Source of the DNA: Nitrososphaerota archaeon
GTDB lineage: Archaea; Thermoproteota; Nitrososphaeria; Nitrososphaerales; Nitrosopumilaceae
DNA length: 32,535 bases
Assembly (NCBI GenBank): GCA_022565935.1
Contig: JADFJY010000002.1
Coordinates: forward strand, 1-32,535
Direction: 5' to 3'
The notes under the pieces: generated by a model
Told to the model about the DNA's origin: nothing
What the model saw: only the letters and a program-made list of their open reading frames with translations
Databases searched by the model: none
Shown: in pieces, positions 17,529 through 25,427 of the stretch
Layout of the letters: every line of letters starts with the position of its first letter
How positions within the stretch are numbered: position 1 is the first letter of the stretch
Translations under genes and position numbers: made by a program

Positions 17529-18185
17529 GTGGGTCTAAGAGAAATTGAACTCCAAGAAGAATATCGTTCAGATAGAAATGACATTGCATCAGAATTTTTC
17601 TTTCCTTGTCTAAGTAATTGTATAGAATATGATAGATGTGTAGACTTTTTGTCTATTCAAACGTTAGCCACAATATCTATGGCATTTGATAATTTTGTTA
17701 TGGGTAAGGCAAAATTAAGAATTGTCACTGGCCATAAATTTAGAGCTGCAGATTTGGATCTATTTGCAAAACTATTTGATGAAAAACACAAAAAATCGTT
17801 TGACGGAAAACAAATCAAAAACACCAAAATTGAAAAAATTGCAAAATTTTTTGATAATGGTCAAATTGAATTAAAGATTGCAATTCCAAATTCAGAACAA
17901 GTTGCAAATTCATTCTCAGAGAGAATTGGAATATTCAGAGATGAGCATGATCAGGTGGTTGCATTTACTGGAACCTCTAGTGAATCATTCTCCACTCAAA
18001 CTACTGATTTTGAATCTGTAGATGTGTTTACTTCATGGAATGACAAATCAAGAGTTGAAAGAAAAGTGAAAGATTTTGAGGAATTGTGGGAGAATAAGAC
18101 AAAATATGTTGAAGTTTATGATTTTATGTATGCAATAAAAAATAATCTTTTAAAATATTCATCAGCGTGGATATTTAATGATTAA
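17529..18185 (+). CDS. stand-alone PLD-like domain related to the N-terminus of defence/SNF2-type helicases; probably catalytically degenerate
   Basis: GTG start; EEYRSDRNDIASEFFFPCL, ERIGIFRDEHDQVVAFTGTSSES, TDFESVDVFTSWNDKSRVERKVKDFEELWENKT match the PLD domain of helicase-PLD proteins; no helicase follows. Confidence 0.6.
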   Translation: MGLREIELQEEYRSDRNDIASEFFFPCLSNCIEYDRCVDFLSIQTLATISMAFDNFVMGKAKLRIVTGHKFRAADLDLFAKLFDEKHKKSFDGKQIKNTKIEKIAKFFDNGQIELKIAIPNSEQVANSFSERIGIFRDEHDQVVAFTGTSSESFSTQTTDFESVDVFTSWNDKSRVERKVKDFEELWENKTKYVEVYDFMYAIKNNLLKYSSAWIFND

Positions 18186-18745
18186 AACTGAAAAGATTCT
18201 TCTAATCTAGCTTTATTTTCATAGAAATTAATTCTATTAATTTTATAATAAATTACTTCACCACGACGTTCAATGACTGCAATAATTGGTTCTTTTCCCA
18301 TCTGAGTAATCTCTTCGATCTTTTTTTGTAGATTACCCATCTTTACTTGCTGTCCCTCATTAAGACCAAAGATTAGAAATTTAGCTCCCTTTTCACCAAA
18401 GTGTCCTCTTTCATAAACTCTAAAGTCATAACCAAAACCAAATCCATCCTTTACAACATAACCACGATTTCGAAGATCACGATATATCAAAAATTTAGTT
18501 AGAATTTCAGCATCTAGTTTTTGAGAAATATTCATGAAAGAGTTAAAATCAATTTGTTTTTTTCCCTTCTTTAAAATTAGTCTTTTAGCGTATAGTAAGT
18601 ATAGAGTTTCAAATTGTTTTAGAAATAATTTTTCTTTTTCAATTTCTCCATATCCCTTTTGTTCAAGTTCATGAATCATATTCTTATTTGATATACAAGT
18701 TTGACCTGAAATTATCTCGCCTTTGACAAAAAGTGTTTCTTCCAT
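18182..18745 (-). CDS. endA: tRNA-intron (splicing) endonuclease
   Basis: FLIYRDLRNRGYVVKDGFGFGYDFRVYERG...KFLIFGLNEGQ typical of archaeal EndA; ATG at 18745 preferred over the ORF start at 18781. Confidence 0.88.
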   Translation of the reverse strand: MEETLFVKGEIISGQTCISNKNMIHELEQKGYGEIEKEKLFLKQFETLYLLYAKRLILKKGKKQIDFNSFMNISQKLDAEILTKFLIYRDLRNRGYVVKDGFGFGYDFRVYERGHFGEKGAKFLIFGLNEGQQVKMGNLQKKIEEITQMGKEPIIAVIERRGEVIYYKINRINFYENKARLEESFQF

Positions 18746-18843
18746 GATGAAGAGAAAGCCAAAGGATTTCCATATAAGCATTAGAAAATATGAAGAAATG
18801 CTGGTTAACCGTTAAAATATGGGCATTCTGGTTTTAGAATATC

Positions 18844-19353
18844 ATGCATGGTGCAAATTACAGATCTAGAAAGGGACAAGTGTTTACCAGAAAAAAGTAC
18901 ATTAAAGGAAAGCCACAAATTAAAATTGCAAAATTTCAAGGTGGTAAAAGAGGAACATATCAATATTGTGTTCAATTAAGTCTCAATGAAAAACTTCAGA
19001 TTAGACACATGGCAATAGAATCAATGAGATTGGCAGCAAATAAAACATTAGAGAAAACAACTGGAGAAACAGGTTACTATTCCAGGCTTAGAATTTATCC
19101 ACACAATCTTTTAAGAGAAAATAAACAAATTGCTACTGCAGGTGCAGATAGAATTTCAGAAGGAATGAGAAGATCATGGGGTAAAGCAACAAGTTTAGGT
19201 GCTAGAGTCAGACAAGGTCAATGCATAATGGAACTATATGTTAATGGTAGTGATCATCTAACTGCTGCAAGAAAAGCACTACATGGAGCATGTGTAAAAC
19301 TACCAGGAACACCATCAATCAAAGTAATTGATTGGAATAAAGCCTCACCATAA
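18844..19353 (+). CDS. rpl10e: 50S ribosomal protein L10e (uL16)
   Basis: GANYRSRKGQVFTRKKYIKGKPQIKI..., RLRIYPHNLLRENKQIATAGADRISEGMRRSWGK. Confidence 0.96.
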   Translation: MHGANYRSRKGQVFTRKKYIKGKPQIKIAKFQGGKRGTYQYCVQLSLNEKLQIRHMAIESMRLAANKTLEKTTGETGYYSRLRIYPHNLLRENKQIATAGADRISEGMRRSWGKATSLGARVRQGQCIMELYVNGSDHLTAARKALHGACVKLPGTPSIKVIDWNKASP

Positions 19354-19608
19354 ATTTTCTAAATTAGATTTTCTGGTTTTAACTAATTCTAAAAATTCTT
19401 TGAATTCGTCTTTAGTAGGTTCTCGATTAAGAATTCTTTTTGATTGATAGTAAAAGGCGTTGTAAATTCTGCCAACTATAATACCTAAAGCAAATGATTT
19501 TGAATCATCAATGTCTGAAAGTGATTGAACTAATTGTTTGATTTCATCTTTGTTTAAAATTGTATCTTGAATTTTTTGTTCGATCTTTTTTAGAAGAATT
19601 TCATCCAT
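19345..19608 (-). CDS. small conserved hypothetical protein
   Basis: 87-aa ORF filling the gap between rpl10e and tRNA-Gly; convergent 9-nt overlap with rpl10e. Confidence 0.55.
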   Translation of the reverse strand: MDEILLKKIEQKIQDTILNKDEIKQLVQSLSDIDDSKSFALGIIVGRIYNAFYYQSKRILNREPTKDEFKEFLELVKTRKSNLENLW

Positions 19609-19671
19609 TATCTATCTTAGTTGAAATAGTTAAAAACAGTTTAATATCCAAATTCTGTCTCTAGGATTGTT

Positions 19672-19745
19672 GCAGTTATAGTACAGTTTGGTTAATATTC
19701 TAGCTTGCCAAGTTAGTGACCCGGGTTCAAATCCCGGTAACTGCA
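19672..19745 (+). tRNA. tRNA-Gly (anticodon GCC); CCA encoded at 19746..19748
   Basis: Acceptor GCAGTTA/TAACTGC, anticodon arm CTAGC-TTGCCAA-GTTAG, T-arm CCGGG-TTCAAAT-CCCGG; genomic CCA follows the discriminator A. Confidence 0.92.
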
Positions 19746-19748
19746 CCA

Positions 19749-20180
19749 TTATTTTTGATTTTTTGGCATTAATGCGTTTTGAATTATTTCAAGTGCATCT
19801 TGAGCTTTTTCTGGACGAGGTAATTGAATCATAAACACATTTTCTTTTCCATATTGAGAATGTGGTGAAGAAAGTGCAAGCATTGATGTTTTTGCAAGAG
19901 ATTCAAAAAATACAAGATCAGTTTTTGCATTGACTAGAAATTTTTCAACAATATTTCCTTTTGAAAACATCAAAGCAATTTCAACAAAAACATTTCCTTG
20001 TCCATCTTGTAAAATATTCAGATCAGTGTTAATCGATAAAGATTCGCCAGCAATTTTTGATAACATATCATCATATTTTTTCTCTTCAATTACAATACAA
20101 GGTGTTTTTTTACTATCAAAATCAAAAGTGGTAATTCCATCATGGACTTGTTCTAATAATTTCTTTAACTCATCAGACAT
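19749..20180 (-). CDS. conserved hypothetical protein
   Basis: 143-aa ORF overlapping the antiporter gene by 8 nt (apparent operon). Confidence 0.65.
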   Translation of the reverse strand: MSDELKKLLEQVHDGITTFDFDSKKTPCIVIEEKKYDDMLSKIAGESLSINTDLNILQDGQGNVFVEIALMFSKGNIVEKFLVNAKTDLVFFESLAKTSMLALSSPHSQYGKENVFMIQLPRPEKAQDALEIIQNALMPKNQK

Positions 20181-21516
20181 TGTCTTTTTTCTCCACAGCA
20201 GTAATTACTTTATCTCCAGCTCTCATTAAAAATGGAGTAATAATTGCGGTAATTATTGAAATCATACCTATCAAAGGAAATAAGAAGGCACTAACTGCAC
20301 CCATATCTACTCCAACTTTTACAATTACAATTGAGAATTCACCTCTAGGAGCAGACAATGTAAATGCAGAACGGAGTGCTTTGCCACGTTTTTGTCTAAA
20401 TATGATATTTCCAAGCATGTTACCGCCAAATTTCATGCCAATAGAAACTGCAATCAAGATAATAGCTATAACAATATAATTTTCAAGCTGAGAAACATCC
20501 ATCAGTGCACCTACTGAAATAAAGAATATGGCTACAAACATGTCTTTGATTGGACTTGAGAGAAGTTTTGAGACATCGGCTGATTTTGATTCAGCAACAA
20601 GTACACCTGCCAAAAATGCTCCAATTGCTACAGATAATCCCACCATGTTTGCAAATAATGCATATCCAAAACAGAGACCAAGAACACTTAGTAGTAAAAT
20701 TTCACGATGTTCTGTAGCTGCAACTCTATCAATTAATGGTGGAATCAAACGCGTTCCAATAGTAAATGTTCCAACAATAAGAGCAATTGCTACTACCACT
20801 ACAGCAATAATAGATTCTATTGATACAGTTCCAACTAAGGCAATAGACTGTAATGAAGAAATAAGAATTACTGCAATTACATCTTCAACTATTAAAATAC
20901 CTAAAATAAGCAAAGAGGATTCTTTTTTGATTTTTCCCGTATCCTCCAAAATCTTAACAATAATTGCAGTACTTGATATTGATAATGCAGCTGAAATAAA
21001 CAATGCATCCATAAATTCCAATCCAAGCATAGTAGCAGTGTAAAATATGACACCCATTGTTGAAAATAATCCTATAGTTCCAATTCCAATTGCCTGACGG
21101 CCAATACTTTTAATTTTTGAATATGGAAATTCAATACCTATTACAAAAAGAAGTAAGATGACACCAATTTCAGCAAAAAGATTCAATGCCTCAACATCAG
21201 ATAGAATTCCTACACCACCTATAATATCAGAATTAGGACCGCCAGCAGGTAAAACCCATGACCAAAGTGAGGAGAATGGTCCAAGCAACATTCCTGCAAA
21301 TAGATAACCAATGATCAAAGGTTGTTTAATTTTAAAAAATGCTAGTGTAACTACAGCACCAATTATCATGATAAAAGCTAAATCAGTAATAAAACTAGTA
21401 TGAGGAAGCTCAGGAGTTATCTGTTCAATTAAAGTAGTAACAGTATTGTTAAGAGTATTTTGAATTGTACTTGAATCTAATTGAAGTAAAACGTTTTGCA
21501 TGTTATCATTTAACAA
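20173..21516 (-). CDS. CPA2-family cation/proton antiporter (Kef/Nap-like)
   Basis: Multi-TM; IGYLFAGMLLGP, AEIGVILLLFVIGIEFPYSKIKSIGRQA, SISSTAIIVKILEDTG, RGEFSIVIVKVG. Confidence 0.9.
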   Translation of the reverse strand: MLNDNMQNVLLQLDSSTIQNTLNNTVTTLIEQITPELPHTSFITDLAFIMIIGAVVTLAFFKIKQPLIIGYLFAGMLLGPFSSLWSWVLPAGGPNSDIIGGVGILSDVEALNLFAEIGVILLLFVIGIEFPYSKIKSIGRQAIGIGTIGLFSTMGVIFYTATMLGLEFMDALFISAALSISSTAIIVKILEDTGKIKKESSLLILGILIVEDVIAVILISSLQSIALVGTVSIESIIAVVVVAIALIVGTFTIGTRLIPPLIDRVAATEHREILLLSVLGLCFGYALFANMVGLSVAIGAFLAGVLVAESKSADVSKLLSSPIKDMFVAIFFISVGALMDVSQLENYIVIAIILIAVSIGMKFGGNMLGNIIFRQKRGKALRSAFTLSAPRGEFSIVIVKVGVDMGAVSAFLFPLIGMISIITAIITPFLMRAGDKVITAVEKKDNV

Positions 21517-21642
21517 ATTTGTTTAAAAATGATTTCTCATTAAAAATTTAAATCTTAAATTAAACAATTAGCAAATATTAGAAAAGAGACTCGAGTTTTC
21601 AAAATGTTTAACCTCTTTATGCTCAATAATCATAATCAAAAT

Positions 21643-21704
21643 GCAGAGTGATGATTAGGTCAGCTGAATAAAATGTAGAGATATGACCTGGGGTATCTGA
21701 CTGC
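21643..21704 (+). ncRNA. candidate box C/D guide sRNA
   Basis: GCAG stem / C box GTGATGA (21648..21654) / D' CTGA (21664..21667) / weak C' ATATGA (21681..21686) / D CTGA (21697..21700) / CTGC closing stem; upstream of a microprotein, in a gap without longer ORFs. Confidence 0.5.
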
Positions 21705-21737
21705 GTAATTGGTTACGTTGTAATTACCTTAGTATTA

Positions 21738-21762
21738 ATAGTACGGTATAATACCGTACTAT
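21738..21762. promoter_or_regulatory. 25-nt perfect palindrome ATAGTACGGTAT-A-ATACCGTACTAT (candidate operator)
   Basis: Arms are exact reverse complements around one central A; ends one base before the ATG of 21763..21870. Confidence 0.6.
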
Positions 21763-21870
21763 ATGATTCAATGTGAATATTGTACAAGAGGGTTTATTGA
21801 AACAATGAACGGTTTGACTGAAAAGACCTTTCATGAATTGCTTCATGAACCAAGAGTTGTAAACAAGTAA
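21763..21870 (+). CDS. 35-aa CxxC microprotein
   Basis: MIQCEYCTRGFIETMNGLTEKTFHELLHEPRVVNK; intact ATG-TAA directly after the palindrome. Confidence 0.6.
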   Translation: MIQCEYCTRGFIETMNGLTEKTFHELLHEPRVVNK

Positions 21871-21931
21871 CTCTTTACATTTTTTATTTTAAACCTAACT
21901 TTTTTATCATTAAATTTTTAATTTAATTCAT

Positions 21932-23314
21932 ATGGCTATCAAAATTTCAAAGAAAAAATCAAAAAAACCAACAAAAAAAATTACAAAAAGAGAGCCAAGC
22001 CCATCCATATTACTAAAGAAAGTAGCATCAGTTTCAGATTCTAACAAAGCATTACAAAAAGAGATCAAGGGAATGTCAAAAATTTTTGGTGAAAACCAAA
22101 AGATCTTAGTTTCTATGAAAGGAATGATTGACACACTAACATCAACATTAGAGCATATTCAAAAACAATCAAAACAAATCAACATTATTGAAGATGACAC
22201 ACAAAAACTATACTCAGGATTAAATCAAGTAAGAACACAATTTAATCTAGTCAACAAGATCAATGAGCAAACTATCAAATTACAAGAAGAGATAAACAAA
22301 ATTTCAAATGCATCAAAATCTCAAGGGCTACCACAGCAAGTAGAAGATAGTGTGAATTCAATTAGAAATAATTCTCAAATGATTATCAAAATTGCCCAGA
22401 GAATTGATGAGGTGAGAGATGATCTTAAGAAAGTTTCTGGGAAAGCAGACTCATTTTTAGAAATTGGTTCTGAAATGAGTAAACTAAAAAATAGTGTAGA
22501 AGCAATTTCAGGAAAAACTGGAAAACTAGAGATAGGAACTCAGATTATTGAAAGTCTAAAACAAGAACTTGGAAAAATTGTCGAAGGGAAATTATTTACA
22601 TCAAACCTTAATTCTGAATTAGAAGCAATAAAAATTACAATTGATGCTATTTCATCCAAAGCCTCAAAAATTGATTCGTTAGGTGGAGTAATTGATGGCC
22701 TTAAACAACAATTTGACACTATAGCGTTAAAGACTAATTCTGTAGAGGGTTTGAGCCTAGAATCCATTAATGATCTAGGAGATAAAATAAAGAGAATTGA
22801 AGAAAAAGTATCTTCAGTATCAGACATTGTAAAAAGACAAGATGCATCTACTGCAGAATTTCACAAAAAATCTGAAAAATTATTTGAAGAAATACAATCA
22901 ATCAAAAATGTTACAAACAAAGTATCAAGTGATTCATCAAATGAGATGATGGCGTTGTTAAAACTTTCAGAATTTCAATCAGGTATCAGAATGAATGCAG
23001 AATCAAAGTATGGTAATGCAAAAGATCTTGAAAAGATGGCAGCACAGACTGCAGATATTGTTAATCTCTTTGATAGAATTTCAATAGAATCAGGTGAAAA
23101 GATTCCACTTCCCTATGAAGTAAGACAGTGGGCAGTAAGTAAAATTTTTGATTCTGCAGACAAGTGGGAAATTCGATTCAGTGATGTTTATTCAATTTTG
23201 ACAAATGCAATTGGAAAAGACTTGTTTAAAGAAGTAGTAAGAATTCAGCAAGTAAGAGACATTTTTGGAATTAGAGCAGTAGATCAAATCAGAAATGATT
23301 TGAATATTTCTTAA
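21932..23314 (+). CDS. coiled-coil protein with Lys-rich N-terminus
   Basis: MAIKISKKKSKKPTKKITKREPSPS tail, long heptad-rich Q/K/E/I region, compact C-terminal domain. Confidence 0.7.
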   Translation: MAIKISKKKSKKPTKKITKREPSPSILLKKVASVSDSNKALQKEIKGMSKIFGENQKILVSMKGMIDTLTSTLEHIQKQSKQINIIEDDTQKLYSGLNQVRTQFNLVNKINEQTIKLQEEINKISNASKSQGLPQQVEDSVNSIRNNSQMIIKIAQRIDEVRDDLKKVSGKADSFLEIGSEMSKLKNSVEAISGKTGKLEIGTQIIESLKQELGKIVEGKLFTSNLNSELEAIKITIDAISSKASKIDSLGGVIDGLKQQFDTIALKTNSVEGLSLESINDLGDKIKRIEEKVSSVSDIVKRQDASTAEFHKKSEKLFEEIQSIKNVTNKVSSDSSNEMMALLKLSEFQSGIRMNAESKYGNAKDLEKMAAQTADIVNLFDRISIESGEKIPLPYEVRQWAVSKIFDSADKWEIRFSDVYSILTNAIGKDLFKEVVRIQQVRDIFGIRAVDQIRNDLNIS

Positions 23315-25374
23315 ACTCCTGTATCAACTTCTTTGAGTTGTTCTTGCTTGTTTTTTAATGCAGCAAAGATTGCCAAGAGCGCAGCAACCCAAATTGTACT
23401 ATACAATACATTTGGAGCACTAACATACATGTATGGGGTAGCATCCATAATGTTGATTTTTAACTGTAAAGCCCTATCACTGATATCCATCATTCCTGTA
23501 TGATATGCAGAGCTGTCCTTTGGAACAATTGAGATTTTATCAATGCTTGCAAGCATTGTATTCATATCATTTTGAATTCTAAGGAAGTTTGTAGAGTCTG
23601 TGGCAAATAACCAAACAGGATTTTTTGAGATAATGTCGCCATTTGCATTTGTTGTTTCAGGAAGCTTTTCCATAACAATTTCTAAATCGGTTTGAATTGC
23701 TACTAAATGTTCACGGATCACAGCAGGATCAGATGAACCAATAATTCCATCAAGATGACCCCTCATCCTGTCAAGAGGATAAATGTCAGTGTTATACCCA
23801 CTAATTGCCATATATCCTCCAAAAATAATAATTCCGATAATTCCAATCATGGATAGTTTGTAAACAATTTTTGCCATTTTCTCGTTCTTGGTCATTACGC
23901 GATTAACACTGGATTTATTTCTTTTAAATCGCGTATGAGAGATACTCATGTAGGCAATATAAAAAAATCCAACAGTTTGCAGTCCAATAATTGGTACAAA
24001 CATAGGATTATTTGAAAATATTGAGATAAAGATTCCCATTACTCCATATACGCCAAAAAATATCTCCAAGAGAGTAGTCTGGGAAAAAGGCAAATTGTAT
24101 GCTTTGTCTCTCCAATCATCATCTTTTGTTATGATTCCATATTTTGGAGTTCTAAGAAATTCATTTTTCTTCCCAAATACTGCATCAAAGACTGCGACTG
24201 TATTATTTACTGCCAGCCCAGCATTATAGACTAACAAATATGGTAATATCTTTGCTCTTGATTTCCATGACTTGTGATACATACTTTGTATAATCACAAT
24301 GTATGCACCTGGACCCATTACAAGATATGTCGCAAGTGTAATAGCAGGAAGAAAACTAATCACATAAAGATTAACTTGTCCTGCTAACAAAATTGGTAAT
24401 GCTAAAAATTGTATCAGTATTAATGGATAAACAATGTGACGAGTCAGTTGTATGAATGCCTGAATCTTTGCTTCAACTGCAACTTTACGTTTAACAGTAA
24501 TATCAAAAAGTAATTTTATTGCACATTGAATTGAGCCTTTTGCCCATCGGAATTGTTGCCTTTTAGCTGCGTTCATCTGAGCAGGAAGTTCTGCATCAAC
24601 TACAATGTCAGGTAAGAACAAACATTTCCATCCTTTCATTTGTGCTCTATAACTAAGATCAAGGTCTTCAACTAGTGTAGCAGTATGCCAACCTCCAGCA
24701 TCTTCAATACAATCACGTTTCCAAATACCAGCAGTGCCATTGAAATTCATGAATAGATGGGAATTGCTTTTGGCTTTTTGTTCTATGAGAAAATGAAAAT
24801 CAAGACTTAGTGCTTGGGCTTGAGTAATTATAGAATAGTTTTCATTTACATGTCCCCATCTACATTGAATAAGACCAATATTTGGTTTTGAAAAGTAAGG
24901 AATTGCTCGTTTGAGAAACCATGTAGGAGGAATAAAATCAGCATCAAAAATTGCAACAAATTCTGAATCGGTTATCTGCATTGCGTATTTCAATGCCCCT
25001 GCTTTGTACCCTTTTCTTGTTCCACGCCTTATATGATCTATTTGAAATCCTTGCTTCTTGTAATCATTAACTAAAGTTTCAAGTAATTCAACAGTTTCAT
25101 CATCAGAATCATCTAATATCATAATCCTAATTTTTTCTTTGGGATAATCCAAATTACATACTGCATCTATGAGTCTCTTTACAACATACTTTTCATTGTA
25201 TATTGGAAGTTGAATTGTAACTGACGGGGTTCCTAGATCAACAGTCTGCAAAACATCTTTTCTTTTTCGAGAAAGTAAAGCTAGATAGTAAAAATTGCAA
25301 GTATATGCAGTGATTATGATAGCTGATATAATAAACAGATCAAAAATAATCTGTGTGAAAGGATTGATTGGCAT
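23311..25374 (-). CDS. membrane processive family-2 glycosyltransferase (cellulose synthase-like)
   Basis: PSVTIQLPIYNEKYVVKRLIDAVCNLDYP, FDADFIPP, TLVEDLDLSYRA, QQFRWAKGS (QxxRW), multiple TM segments. Confidence 0.92.
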   Translation of the reverse strand: MPINPFTQIIFDLFIISAIIITAYTCNFYYLALLSRKRKDVLQTVDLGTPSVTIQLPIYNEKYVVKRLIDAVCNLDYPKEKIRIMILDDSDDETVELLETLVNDYKKQGFQIDHIRRGTRKGYKAGALKYAMQITDSEFVAIFDADFIPPTWFLKRAIPYFSKPNIGLIQCRWGHVNENYSIITQAQALSLDFHFLIEQKAKSNSHLFMNFNGTAGIWKRDCIEDAGGWHTATLVEDLDLSYRAQMKGWKCLFLPDIVVDAELPAQMNAAKRQQFRWAKGSIQCAIKLLFDITVKRKVAVEAKIQAFIQLTRHIVYPLILIQFLALPILLAGQVNLYVISFLPAITLATYLVMGPGAYIVIIQSMYHKSWKSRAKILPYLLVYNAGLAVNNTVAVFDAVFGKKNEFLRTPKYGIITKDDDWRDKAYNLPFSQTTLLEIFFGVYGVMGIFISIFSNNPMFVPIIGLQTVGFFYIAYMSISHTRFKRNKSSVNRVMTKNEKMAKIVYKLSMIGIIGIIIFGGYMAISGYNTDIYPLDRMRGHLDGIIGSSDPAVIREHLVAIQTDLEIVMEKLPETTNANGDIISKNPVWLFATDSTNFLRIQNDMNTMLASIDKISIVPKDSSAYHTGMMDISDRALQLKINIMDATPYMYVSAPNVLYSTIWVAALLAIFAALKNKQEQLKEVDTGV

Positions 25375-25427
25375 AGCCTTAATTTCTCAGATTCACTATT
25401 CGTTATTTATATTTGCAAAAATTGAAA

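Noticed and set aside
17335-18185. Possible integrative element at tRNA-Glu
   Set aside because: No integrase, no direct repeat of the tRNA 3' end found by eye downstream; the next tRNA shares only the generic T-arm GGTTCAAATCCC.
20180-21043. Plus-strand ORFs of 99 and 171 aa inside the CPA2 antiporter
   Set aside because: Antisense shadow ORFs; Thr/Ala/Ile-rich reading from the reverse of membrane-helix codons; the minus-strand gene is clearly real.
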